From positions 1 through 27,462 of the forward strand of contig CAJPVJ010000353.1 of NCBI GenBank assembly GCA_905397405.1: a stretch of 27,462 nt of DNA. Direction: 5' to 3'. The notes beneath the pieces are model-generated. The model had not been told where the DNA came from and did no database searches. It was given only the letters and a program-made list of their open reading frames with translations. Source of the DNA: Oppiella nova (Eukaryota > Arthropoda > Arachnida > Sarcoptiformes > Oppiidae). The translations under genes and the position numbers were made by a program. Positions 23,201 through 27,462 of the stretch are shown here, piece by piece (position 1 is the first letter of the stretch; each line of letters opens with the position of its first letter).

Positions 23201-26200
23201 TGCAATGCTTACAATAGTCGTTGAAAATTAAGTGTAGTTTAGTTTTTGATTTTGTTTGTATCACAAATTATGCCTAATTTTTATGTGTTTAGATGATGCA
23301 CACACGTCCAGAATTAGATTTAATAGGAGAGGGGTTAACAATGACTTGGGAATGCCTACCATTAATAGTTTGAAGAGATCCTCATCTATTCCGGTTAAAA
23401 ACAATGGCATTGAAACGCCCGACACTAACAATACTAACATAAAAGTCAGAAAACATTTTCCCGATACATGGTTATGGGAATCAACATCAGCCAGGTATTG
23501 GCTATCTACCCTTCCCCTGCCAATCCCATTGTTTGCTATGCTTTAATTGCTAACCCATTTACTTTAACAAACTGGTCACTTTTTATATCACTACAGTGCG
23601 AGTATCACCAGAATTATTTAAATAACCCACAACCTGGTTTAATTGTTAAAATTTTATTATTAATTATTATTGGTGATGGGTAATTTATAGTTAGTTAATA
23701 ATTAATTATCAAATTAGTTTAAACACCCATTGGATTACCATTTATATTTTGTTGACCAGAGGGTGCCTTCAGACCGCCAAACATTCTCGCGAATTTCGCA
23801 ATAATCCGATTGCAAGCGGTTTACACGCGTACGGCACAGCCTAAGGCTAACCACCTCAGGAAGGTTAGAAAACATTTTCCCGAAACATGGCTCTGGGAGT
23901 CCACGTCTGCTGTGTATCCAACACACCCTTAATCCAATTTCTCATCCCTTTCCCTTTTGCACCCCTTTCCGCTTAAAGCTATTAATGTATTAATGATATT
24001 TGTTTCGTCGAAAAAATTTATGTCGGTTTCGGTCACTCTATTGTGTGCTTTGAATACGTGTATAGATTTCACTAATGAATTGCTATTTCAGTGCCAATGG
24101 GAGTGCTGTCATACAGAGTACTATCCCCGACACCATTACCTCGTGGTTTGTCAGCGCCTTTGCTATGGACGCCGAGACGGGACTCGGGATTGCGGCTAAC
24201 AGTGCGAAGGTATGGCTGTCTCTCCCTAACTCCCTCCCCTCCCTCTCAATGTGATAATAAGGCATACCTTTCCCTTTCAGGTAACGGTGTTCCGACCGTT
24301 TTTCATCAAACTCTCTCTACCCTACTCTATAATAAGAGGCGAATCGGTGGCCATTCAGGCGATTGTCTTCAACTATATGTCCAAAACGGTCGACGCGGAC
24401 GTTGTGATGCACAACACGGACGGGGAGTTTGAGTTCACGACCGCCGCCAACGACTTGGACGCCGACGCCGCCAGAAATGTGACCGAAAAACGGAAGTCCA
24501 TTAAAGTGGGCGCCAATGACGGCGTTTCCGTCACTTTCCTGATTACCCCTAAAATTGTGGGCAATATTGACATTAAGCTGACGGCCACCACACCGGCTGC
24601 GGGCGACTCCGTGTCCCAGAAATTGGTGGTCAAACCCGAGGGTCAGACCCAGTACTTCAATAAAGCACTTCTCGTCGACTTCAAGAACTCGTCGCAGAAT
24701 GTGTTGAAACAAAACGTGTCGGTTGTCGTCCCCAAGAATGCCGTTCCCGGGTCTGAAAGGGTGAATGTGGCGGTCATTGGAGATATCATGGGGCCTACGG
24801 TTAATAACCTGGATAACTTACTGAGGATACCCTGTGGGTGTGGCGAACAGAATATGCTGTAAGTCAGCTGTTTGTCATTATTTTAAAACTAGATTTAAAT
24901 TTTAAATAAACTTATAGTATTTCATAACATAAATATATCTGTAGAGTAGGACTCTATTATCTAAAAGGTCACTGGTACCGTAAATAGTTTTAGATTTATT
25001 GTAGCTATTTATTAAGTAACTTAATATAAATTTAAATGTTTTAGTTTAGGGCTATTATTTTACCTTAAGTTATTAGTGTTAATTTAGTTACTAACTTGGT
25101 AGAAACAATTTGACCTTTTTAAAATAATTATGCAGTATATATATAAATTATATACTGTATAAGTTAATTATCTATATTTTTTATTAATTATATGATTTTA
25201 CTTTATAATTAATAGTAATTTTGTGCCGAATATCGTTGTCTTGAATTACTTGAAACAAATCAATCGACTGACGCCTCAAATCAAATCAAAGGCCGTCTCT
25301 AACATCGAAACGGGATATCAAAGGGAACTGACGTATAGGCGGACCGACGGGTCGTTCAGTGCTTTCGGCAAATCTGATGGGAGTGGCAGCACATGGCTGA
25401 CGGCGTTTGTGGTCAAGTCGTTCAGTCAGGCAAAGGGAACGGTAGACGTGGACCAGAAGGTGATTGACTCCGGCATCCAATGGCTACTAAATCAACAGAA
25501 ACTTGACGGCAGTTTCAATGAACCGGGAAATGTGTTACATAAGGACATGCAGGGCGGGTCGACCGGCAATAAGGCTGTCCTCACGGCCTACGTACTGATT
25601 TCAATACTTCAGGATAATGGTGCCAATGAGACTGAGCGCAAGACTGCCATAAGTGCGGCTGAAAACTACATCCGAAACCAATTGAACGAAACTCAAGATC
25701 CGTATGACTTGTCGATCATAAGTCACGCCTTGTTTTTGGCTAACAGTCCCTCAAAAGACGAGGCGTTCACTAAATTCATGAAACTTAGCCGTAATAGCGG
25801 TGACTATAAGTGGTGGTCGAGTGATAACGGCACCAAAACCAGCGACCAGTCCAGTCGACTGTCCACATATGGCTCTGAGCCCAAGTCATACGACGTGGAG
25901 ATGTCTGGCTATGGGATGCTGTCACTGGTGGCCAGGAATGACGTCGAGAACGCGCTACCAGTGCTCCGGTGGTTGATCTCCAAACAGAACTCAAACGGAG
26001 GGTTCGCCTCCACTCAGGACACCGTCATTGGGATCCAGGCGTTGGGGGCGTTGGCTCAACGCCTGTCCAACACTGATATCGCATTAGACGTGAAATTCAA
26101 TTATAAAACGGATGATAAAACCGATACAAAAGACCTGCAAATCGATAACAACAACGCAATGGTATTACAGAAGATTGAGTTACCGGTGAATACGCGGGAA

Positions 26201-26814
26201 GTGGACGTGGAGGCCCGGGGTGTGGGCGCCGCAATTGTTCAGGTCTCCTATCACTACAATCTGGCCGTCAATTCAGAGGCGCCGGCGTTTGACTTGAGAG
26301 GAGTGGTCGATAAGGCGTCGACCGATAGTTACCTCAAACTCAATATATGCACTCAGTATTGAAAACACAGAATATTCTGTTGAGAATTGTATTTAATTTG
26401 TGTTTTTTGTCTTTAAATTTATAGCTATAACAAGGGAACGGCTACTAATATGGCGCTCATGGAGGTAGAGCTGCCCTCAGGTTTCGTGGCGGACATGGAG
26501 TCACTGCCGGTGGGGAAAGACATCAAACGAGTGGACTCTTCTAAAGGCGACACAAATATCATCATATATTTGGATAAAGTATGGCATCGATTGATACAAA
26601 AATTTTTGATATTTTGTATTAATCATAATTTGTGTGTATTTTGTAGATAACAAAGGATGACATTTGTGTGACAGTAGGCGCGCACCGGACCCATCGGGTG
26701 GCCGACAATAAAGCCGTTCCCATCGCTGTCTACGACTATTACGACAGACAACTGTCCGCTCGTGTATTGTATGAGCCTATGGTTGTCAGCCGTAAAGAGT
26801 TGACACAACTTTAA
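9585..26814 (+). CDS. Thioester-containing protein (alpha-2-macroglobulin superfamily) with alternative bait-region cassettes, whole gene
   Basis: Full gene span. Constant exons: 9585-9664, 10371-10905, 10979-11297, 11375-12603, then one cassette from 13236-23913, then 24092-24209, 24281-24858, 25216-26355, 26425-26578 and 26647-26814. Every junction is GT-AG and every phase matches. Without the 128-base duplication in exon 4 the product is about 1,465 residues, normal for the family. Order of parts: signal peptide, macroglobulin domains ([18 protein letters not shown] is a typical MG1 start; [12 protein letters not shown] is a family hallmark), bait region, HFPETW block, thioester PCGCGEQNM, thioester domain ([16 protein letters not shown]), and a C-terminal receptor-binding domain ([13 protein letters not shown]). 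Family knowledge: a secreted haemolymph protein; protease cleavage of the bait exposes the thioester, which bonds to the protease or to microbial surfaces. The CUB region sits within exons 7-8. Confidence 0.93.
9853..10319. mobile_element. MITE-like inverted-repeat element in TEP intron 1
   Basis: TTATAACTAGGAATGCAATA at 9853 recurs in inverted form ending at 10319. About 90 bases match on each side, including GGTATAGCC..ATTTATAA and the complement of ATTAATCACAG. The interior is AT-rich and non-coding. Target duplication unclear. Confidence 0.75.
10371..10905 (+). CDS. TEP exon 2: macroglobulin domain 1 and start of MG2
   Basis: Acceptor ATTGTAG| and donor AAAG|GTATGA. It encodes [20 protein letters not shown], the canonical N-terminal strand of TEPs. 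NNNTINGT and FNASET give potential N-glycosylation sites. It closes with [20 protein letters not shown], the conserved MG2 start (IQTDK..YKP). The final codon phase is 0. Confidence 0.92.
10979..11297 (+). CDS. TEP exon 3: MG2-MG3
   Basis: Follows a 73-base intron. It begins [10 protein letters not shown], a standard TEP MG2 motif, and includes [18 protein letters not shown], the conserved MG3 entry (F.V.EYVLP.F.V). It ends at CCGA|GTAATT in phase 1. The weaker donor is supported because A+GC completes Ser in NPSKYRTKAP. Confidence 0.92.
11375..12603 (+). CDS. TEP exon 4: MG3-MG6, last constant exon before the bait array; frame broken by a 128-bp duplication
   Basis: Acceptor ATAG| at 11371-11374; donor TACA|GTGAGT at 12603/12604, phase 1. 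It encodes MG3-MG6 including [34 protein letters not shown] and [20 protein letters not shown], a hallmark found in nearly all family members. Positions 12143-12398 are a 128-base tandem duplication (two mismatches). Because 128 is not a multiple of three, the upstream frame runs to a stop at 12340-12342, while the correct frame resumes inside the second copy (from about 12279). Either copy alone would leave an intact exon of 1,101 bases. The allele as assembled would be null, but I think this is a joining error: see the other 128-base duplications. Confidence 0.88.
12143..12398 (+). repeat. 128-bp tandem duplication inside TEP exon 4
   Basis: Copies 12143-12270 and 12271-12398 both start TCGACGGTGTGTTCC and end GTCGACCAA. 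They differ at two synonymous-type positions (ACC/ACG, TTA/TTG). This shifts the exon frame by two. Confidence 0.95.
12604..13235 (+). other. Intron between constant exon 4 and first bait cassette
   Basis: 632 bases, AT-rich, including a 128-base tandem duplication at 12791-13046 (starts TATGTTTTTGATTTT, one mismatch between copies). No cassette and no selector-like CAATAG/CCGAAA motif. I also see no second docking-like sequence, which fits pairing from the 3' side of the array only. Confidence 0.6.
12791..13046. repeat. 128-bp tandem duplication in intron
   Basis: Copies 12791-12918 and 12919-13046, period exactly 128, one clear mismatch (TTTTAGCC/TTTTAACC). Confidence 0.93.
13236..13464 (+). 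CDS. TEP bait cassette 1
   Basis: Acceptor ATATATAG|, two bases completing the codon from exon 4, then [20 protein letters not shown]: acidic then Ala/Met-rich. It contains [18 protein letters not shown] and ends [16 protein letters not shown] with donor CCCT|GTATTT. 229 bases, phase 1 in and 2 out. The usual His of RKHFPETW is Asp here, unique among the cassettes. Confidence 0.85.
13518..13539 (+). promoter_or_regulatory. Selector-like element after cassette 1
   Basis: CAATAGTTTTGATGACCGAAAC, 53 bases past the donor. TGACCGAAAC and CAATAG pair with the two halves of the docking region at 24026-24043. Confidence 0.6.
13783..13987 (+). CDS. TEP bait cassette 2
   Basis: Acceptor TTACATAG|TG, 205 bases, phases 1 and 2. 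The bait is Gly-rich: [20 protein letters not shown], then Pro/Gln/Ser-rich with isolated Arg and Lys as possible trypsin-like cleavage points. It ends [16 protein letters not shown] with donor CCCT|GTATTT. Confidence 0.88.
14041..14062 (+). promoter_or_regulatory. Selector-like element after cassette 2
   Basis: Same CAATAG..TGACCGAAAC element as after cassette 1, again 53 bases past the donor. Confidence 0.6.
14260..14467 (+). CDS. TEP bait cassette 3
   Basis: Acceptor TTATTATAG|GA, 208 bases, phases 1 and 2. It is a sister of cassette 2: [19 protein letters not shown], shared AITQTTS before [11 protein letters not shown], and shared flanking introns. It arose by tandem duplication. Confidence 0.88.
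14527..14537 (+). promoter_or_regulatory. Selector-like element after cassette 3
   Basis: GTGACCGAAAC, 11 bases fully complementary to 24026-24036. Confidence 0.6.
14822..15041 (+). CDS. TEP bait cassette 4
   Basis: Acceptor CCAATATAG|GA behind a strong pyrimidine tract (14781-14812), 220 bases, phases 1 and 2. The bait is Gly/Phe/Ala-rich with almost no charge ([14 protein letters not shown].., [12 protein letters not shown]), suggesting chymotrypsin- or elastase-like targets. It ends [16 protein letters not shown]. Confidence 0.88.
15097..15107 (+). promoter_or_regulatory. Selector-like element after cassette 4
   Basis: GTGACCGAAAC, 11 bases fully complementary to 24026-24036. The flanking intron otherwise differs from that of cassette 3, so the motif stands out as retained. 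Confidence 0.62.
15254..15464 (+). CDS. TEP bait cassette 5
   Basis: Acceptor TTGTTTAG|TA, 211 bases, phases 1 and 2. The bait opens strongly basic, [20 protein letters not shown], then becomes hydrophobic, then [23 protein letters not shown]. The Arg cluster predicts trypsin- or furin-like proteases as targets. Confidence 0.88.
15511..15531 (+). promoter_or_regulatory. Selector-like element after cassette 5
   Basis: CAATAGATTTGCGATCGAAAC without a gap. GATCGAAAC pairs with the docking site through one G-U wobble, and CAATAG pairs with CTATTG. Confidence 0.55.
15612..15812 (+). repeat. Conserved intronic block, copy 1
   Basis: About 200 bases between cassettes 5 and 6, strongly similar to 17050-17253 between cassettes 7 and 8. 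It contains TTCAAATTCTGTATAATTTTC.., GGAGCTCATCTGGGT and CCCGGTGCTG. It is open in one frame, but has no acceptor in the cassette phase and no HFPETW block, so I read it as a duplicated intronic block rather than an exon. Confidence 0.7.
15875..16115 (+). CDS. TEP bait cassette 6
   Basis: Acceptor CCAAACAG|CT, 241 bases, phases 1 and 2. The bait is acidic ([19 protein letters not shown]) followed by a basic patch (AKKAF), Ser-rich spacer and [20 protein letters not shown]. It belongs to the same acidic subfamily as cassettes 7 and 9. Confidence 0.87.
16164..16184 (+). promoter_or_regulatory. Selector-like element after cassette 6
   Basis: CAATAG then TTTTGC then GATCGAAAC, the same variant as after cassette 5. 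Confidence 0.55.
16402..16425 (+). pseudogene. Relic of a cassette-8-like bait cassette
   Basis: ACCTGGTTATAGGACTCGTC followed by ATTAG and a CT run aligns with the end of cassette 8 (ACCTGGTTATGGGACACC..ATTAGCAGG then CT run). The Trp codon has become TAG, the donor is gone and no upstream bait frame remains. Sequence downstream to 16700 matches the 17553-17782 intron, confirming that this was a duplicated cassette. Confidence 0.7.
16426..16464. repeat. (CT)n microsatellite after the relic cassette
   Basis: About 39 bases of alternating C and T directly following the relic cassette, matching the CT run after cassette 8. Confidence 0.95.
16700..16901 (+). CDS. TEP bait cassette 7
   Basis: Acceptor CCAATGTAG|TT behind CCCTTTCCCC, 202 bases, phases 1 and 2. 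Acidic and Tyr-rich bait ([19 protein letters not shown]), then [16 protein letters not shown] and the [16 protein letters not shown] end. Confidence 0.9.
16948..16968 (+). promoter_or_regulatory. Selector-like element after cassette 7
   Basis: CAATAG then ATTTGC then GATCGAAAC. Confidence 0.55.
17050..17253 (+). repeat. Conserved intronic block, copy 2
   Basis: Counterpart of 15612-15812, between cassettes 7 and 8. Its further near-identical copy at 19698-19901 belongs to the redundant contig. Confidence 0.75.
17333..17501 (+). CDS. TEP bait cassette 8
   Basis: The best acceptor in the right phase is GGAGGTTAG| at 17332; the earlier CAG at 17315 would meet a stop in the phase required by exon 4. 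169 bases. The bait is Lys-rich: [17 protein letters not shown], then neutral, ending [18 protein letters not shown] with donor CAGG|GTATTT. First member of the LWD/LWE subfamily. Confidence 0.8.
17512..17552. repeat. (CT)n microsatellite next to cassette 8 donor
   Basis: About 40 bases of CT starting ten bases into the intron after the cassette 8 donor. Confidence 0.95.
17556..17573 (+). promoter_or_regulatory. Weak selector-like element after cassette 8
   Basis: CAATGATTCACACGAAAC: only the CAAT and CGAAAC ends are kept, directly after the CT microsatellite. Pairing to the docking site would be poor. Confidence 0.3.
17783..18016 (+). pseudogene. TEP bait cassette 9, copy with an 8-base insertion
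   Basis: Acceptor CCAATGTAG|TT, then [20 protein letters not shown]. An 8-base insertion in a GGAGG repeat near 17842-17865 shifts the frame: 234 bases versus 226 in the intact counterpart at 20431-20656. The HFPETW block remains but is out of frame with the start. The two copies are probably alleles, one of them broken or mis-sequenced. Confidence 0.8.
18065..18085 (+). promoter_or_regulatory. Selector-like element after cassette 9
   Basis: CAATAG then TTTTGC then GATCGAAAC. Confidence 0.55.
18653..18860 (+). CDS. TEP bait cassette 10 (Arg-Ser-rich)
   Basis: Acceptor ATATTTAG|TG, 208 bases, phases 1 and 2. The bait begins [20 protein letters not shown], an Arg-Ser dipeptide tract, then [19 protein letters not shown] and [20 protein letters not shown] with donor CCGG|GTATTT. 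The many Arg residues suggest trypsin-like target proteases. Its downstream selector is the best match to the docking site. Confidence 0.9.
18890..18922 (+). promoter_or_regulatory. Selector after cassette 10, best match to docking site
   Basis: CAATAGAGTGACCGAAA (18890-18906) is the perfect 17-base complement of 24027-24043. After five Ts, ATAAATTTTTT (18912-18922) is the perfect 11-base complement of 24011-24021. The spacing between the two blocks is five bases on both strands, so both helices can form in one continuous duplex. Redundant copies start at 21532 and 21798. Confidence 0.8.
19076..19250 (+). CDS. TEP bait cassette 11
   Basis: Acceptor TTGACCAG|GG, 175 bases, phases 1 and 2. The bait [20 protein letters not shown] is followed by a His/Lys segment, [18 protein letters not shown], and donor CCAG|GTATTG. 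Together with cassettes 12 and 15 it forms a subfamily sharing the TTGACCAG acceptor context and the GAFRP start. Confidence 0.85.
19495..19554 (+). CDS. TEP bait cassette 12, 5' fragment at contig end
   Basis: Acceptor TTGACCAG| and [19 protein letters not shown], cut by the N at 19555. The complete copy is at 22402-22600. Confidence 0.85.
19555..19555. other. Single N: scaffold join 1
   Basis: The sequence jumps in mid-exon from cassette 12 to a copy of 16908 onward. The left side continues naturally at 22462. Confidence 0.95.
19981..20149 (+). CDS. TEP bait cassette 8, redundant copy
   Basis: Encodes the same protein as 17333-17501, within the redundant contig. Confidence 0.8.
20160..20200. 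repeat. (CT)n microsatellite, redundant copy
   Basis: Same position and length as 17512-17552. Confidence 0.95.
20431..20656 (+). CDS. TEP bait cassette 9, intact copy
   Basis: 226 bases, phases 1 and 2. Acidic bait [20 protein letters not shown] followed by [20 protein letters not shown] and [17 protein letters not shown], donor CCCT|GTATTT. It lacks the 8-base insertion of 17783-18016 and shows that the cassette can be functional. Confidence 0.88.
21295..21502 (+). CDS. TEP bait cassette 10, redundant copy
   Basis: Encodes the same protein as 18653-18860 in the redundant contig, with its selector at 21532-21548. Confidence 0.85.
21629..21629. other. Single N: scaffold join 2
   Basis: The sequence restarts inside cassette 10 (equivalent to 18722). 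Confidence 0.95.
21630..21768 (+). CDS. TEP bait cassette 10, 5'-truncated third copy
   Basis: Starts mid-exon at the N and encodes the second half of cassette 10 through [14 protein letters not shown]. An artefactual fragment of the overlap. Confidence 0.8.
21984..22157 (+). pseudogene. TEP bait cassette 11, copy with one-base deletion
   Basis: 174 bases versus 175 at 19076-19250. One base is missing where the intact copy reads GCATACGGCACA, so the frame is lost before HFPETW. Probably an allelic or sequencing difference. Confidence 0.75.
22402..22600 (+). CDS. TEP bait cassette 12, complete
   Basis: Acceptor TTGACCAG|GG, 199 bases, phases 1 and 2. Bait [20 protein letters not shown], then a Pro/His-rich stretch, [18 protein letters not shown], and donor CCGG|GTATCC. 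Confidence 0.87.
22723..22739 (+). promoter_or_regulatory. Selector-like element after cassette 12
   Basis: CAATAGTTTGACCGAA: CAATAG and TGACCGAA both pair with the docking site around a two-base mismatch. It is followed by ATAAGTTTTTT, which pairs with 24011-24021 through one G-U wobble. Confidence 0.62.
22878..23103 (+). CDS. TEP bait cassette 13
   Basis: Acceptor ATATTTAG|AG, 226 bases, phases 1 and 2. Basic bait [20 protein letters not shown], then [17 protein letters not shown] and [18 protein letters not shown]; the Lys of RKH is Gln. Donor CATG|GTATTG. Confidence 0.88.
23143..23160 (+). promoter_or_regulatory. Selector-like element after cassette 13
   Basis: CAATGGTTTGACAGAAAC: pairs with the docking site with one G-U in the CAATGG half and one mismatch in TGACAGAAAC. 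Confidence 0.5.
23293..23494 (+). CDS. TEP bait cassette 14
   Basis: Acceptor GTGTTTAG|AT, 202 bases, phases 1 and 2. Bait [20 protein letters not shown], then a Ser/Asn/Thr-rich stretch and [18 protein letters not shown]. Donor CCAG|GTATTG. Confidence 0.88.
23760..23913 (+). CDS. TEP bait cassette 15, last and shortest
   Basis: Acceptor TTGACCAG|AG, 154 bases, phases 1 and 2. Bait [20 protein letters not shown], then [18 protein letters not shown]. Donor CTGT|GTATCC. It lies only about 110 bases upstream of the docking element. Confidence 0.86.
24011..24043 (+). promoter_or_regulatory. Candidate docking site for bait-exon selection
   Basis: AAAAAATTTAT (24011-24021), five bases, then TTTCGGTCACTCTATTG (24027-24043), lying between the last cassette and constant exon 5, 49 bases before the exon. 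I found no other copy of TTTCGGTCA in the array. It is complementary to the elements downstream of most cassettes. Pairing would loop out the intervening cassettes and bring one cassette donor close to the exon 5 acceptor. Confidence 0.75.
24092..24209 (+). CDS. TEP exon 5: first constant exon after the bait array
   Basis: The acceptor TTGCTATTTCAG| leaves one base (T) to complete the codon from any cassette, then [20 protein letters not shown] and [14 protein letters not shown], the conserved strand pair following HFPETW in the superfamily. Donor GCGAAG|GTATGG, phase 0. Confidence 0.93.
24281..24858 (+). CDS. TEP exon 6: MG7, CUB start and thioester motif
   Basis: Acceptor CCCTTTCAG|. It begins [20 protein letters not shown], the invariant MG7 opening of the family. 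It ends with [16 protein letters not shown] at CT|GTAAGT, phase 2. Cys and Gln of CGEQ form the internal thioester, so this TEP should be covalent-bond competent. The residue before GCGEQ is Cys, where many relatives have Tyr, Thr or Ser. Confidence 0.94.
24859..25215 (+). other. TEP intron 6
   Basis: 357 bases, very AT-rich, containing a short hairpin CAGTATATA..TATATACTG near 25133-25159. The acceptor AATTAATAG| at 25215 is weakly pyrimidine-rich but keeps the phase. Nothing else seen. Confidence 0.7.
25216..26355 (+). CDS. TEP exon 7: thioester domain and CUB
   Basis: It continues CGEQNM with [20 protein letters not shown]. It carries the alpha-helical thioester-domain signatures [47 protein letters not shown] and [20 protein letters not shown], in normal order and spacing. 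The end ([18 protein letters not shown]) enters the CUB/MG8 boundary. Donor CTCA|GTATTG, phase 2. Confidence 0.93.
26425..26578 (+). CDS. TEP exon 8: C-terminal receptor-binding domain, part 1
   Basis: Acceptor ATTTATAG|C completes His, then [20 protein letters not shown], the diagnostic receptor-binding (MG8) motif. It ends IIIYLDK|GTATGG, phase 0. Confidence 0.92.
26647..26814 (+). CDS. TEP exon 9: C-terminus
   Basis: Acceptor TTTTGTAG|. It encodes [20 protein letters not shown], then [20 protein letters not shown] and a final KELTQL before TAA at 26812-26814. YDYY is the conserved last strand of MG8. There is no C-terminal hydrophobic tail, so the product is soluble and secreted rather than GPI-anchored like CD109. 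Confidence 0.92.
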   Translation: MTKDDICVTVGAHRTHRVADNKAVPIAVYDYYDRQLSARVLYEPMVVSRKELTQL

Positions 26815-26955
26815 AGTTTGGCAACAAATTAATGTTTCGCTGTTTTTGTGCTATTAATGTGTGCTTTGATTATACGATATTTAAATACTGAATAGATTTG
26901 ATTAAAATTATTATTATTAAAAATAATTGCTACTAAAATTTGTATTAATTAAGAA

Positions 26956-26961
26956 AATAAA
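26956..26961 (+). terminator. Candidate polyadenylation signal of the TEP gene
   Basis: AATAAA about 140 bases after the stop codon, in an AT-rich 3' flank. Confidence 0.45.
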
Positions 26962-27462
26962 TTGTTTTCAAAATGATTTCATTAAATTTAATTGAATGCA
27001 TTGTAAATCCAATATATTTTGCATTGGAAACGGAGACCTCTCATAAGATAATCAAATAATATGACAAAACTTTACCATGGGCATTGTTCACATATTACGT
27101 TCGCACTTGGGGGGAGCAAAGCGAACTTTTGCGAACGAGGGGGAGGGGGGTTGAGAACTTAAGAACATTTAAATAATTTAAAGGATTAGTTTATATCAAT
27201 GTTAATCTTTTGATAACAAATTTTGAATGAATAGATGACTTTTGTATAGAAATTGTTTTATTTCCAATTTATTAAATATTTTAAAAGTGAAAATAATTTT
27301 ATAAAATATTCATTTAAATCATTATTTTGTTTAAATTAATTGATGTCAAACTTAAAGCCATCGCATGAGACCTTCATTAAGGCTTATTCCGCGACTGACT
27401 GAAATTATACATAAATTTAGTGGTATTTGATTTCTTAGAGGTGGGGGGGGGGTTCTAAGGGA
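26962..27462. other. 3' flank with G-run and GTTCGC/GCGAAC inverted repeat
   Basis: AT-rich with no gene. At 27098-27150 GTTCGCACTT and AAGCGAAC/GCGAAC flank a G-run (CTTGGGGGGAG, GAGGGGGAGGGGGG), like the end of a DNA transposon. A second G-run lies at 27441-27452, close to the window end. Not enough to define an element. Confidence 0.4.

Noticed and set aside
13236-23913. Counting every HFPETW exon as an independent cassette (more than 20)
   Set aside because: Copies at 19981-21502, 21630-21768 and 21984-22157 sit on contigs that overlap others at single-N joins; 15 distinct cassettes remain.
27098-27150. A complete DNA transposon end pair (GTTCGC/GCGAAC with G-runs)
   Set aside because: Only a short inverted repeat is visible and no boundaries or target duplication can be set inside the window.
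1-27462. CRISPR arrays, tRNA or rRNA genes
   Set aside because: No regularly spaced short repeats and no cloverleaf or ribosomal motifs recognised; the window is eukaryotic.

Overview
This is a eukaryotic nuclear window: AT-rich introns and intergenic DNA, GC-richer exons, canonical GT-AG introns, and dense MITE-like elements. The main gene is a thioester-containing protein (TEP) of the alpha-2-macroglobulin superfamily. Its bait-region exon organisation recalls tick alpha-2-macroglobulins and insect Tep2. I infer an arthropod, possibly a mite; the sequence does not prove the species.

Layout. 1-395 and 1083-2060 (minus) are two related genes of an unrecognised family; the first is cut by the window edge and looks frameshifted. 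2364-5393 is a DNA transposon with ~170-bp terminal inverted repeats and a two-exon DDE-like transposase (minus). One MITE is nested in its left repeat and another in the transposase intron. 5827-7295 (minus) encodes a secreted protein with three PAN/Apple domains. 7296-9382 has no gene I can support. 9383-26814 (plus) is the TEP gene: a signal-peptide exon, three constant 5' exons, an array of bait-region cassettes (13236-23913), and five constant 3' exons with the thioester motif CGEQ.

The array is the exciting system. I resolve 15 distinct cassettes. Each intact one starts after an AG acceptor in the phase left by constant exon 4, carries a unique bait sequence, ends in the conserved HFPETW(I/L)W block and stops at a GTAT donor in the same phase, which fits constant exon 5 at 24092. 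Only one cassette can sensibly be used per mRNA, so the locus should make at least 15 inhibitor/opsonin isoforms differing in the protease bait. Most cassettes are followed by a short element (consensus CAATAG..TGACCGAAA). A single complementary element, TTTCGGTCACTCTATTG, lies at 24027-24043, 49 bases before exon 5. The cassette-10 element pairs with it over 17 of 17 bases and has a second 11-base complementary block in register. This is the signature of a docking-site/selector RNA-pairing mechanism for mutually exclusive splicing, as known from arthropod Dscam.

Assembly caution. Single Ns at 19555 and 21629 join three overlapping contigs, so 19556-22461 is very probably a false duplication of 16908-19554. 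Three separate tandem duplications have exactly the same 128-base period (8759, 12143 and 12791); one of them breaks constant exon 4. They look like haplotype or k-mer joining artefacts.
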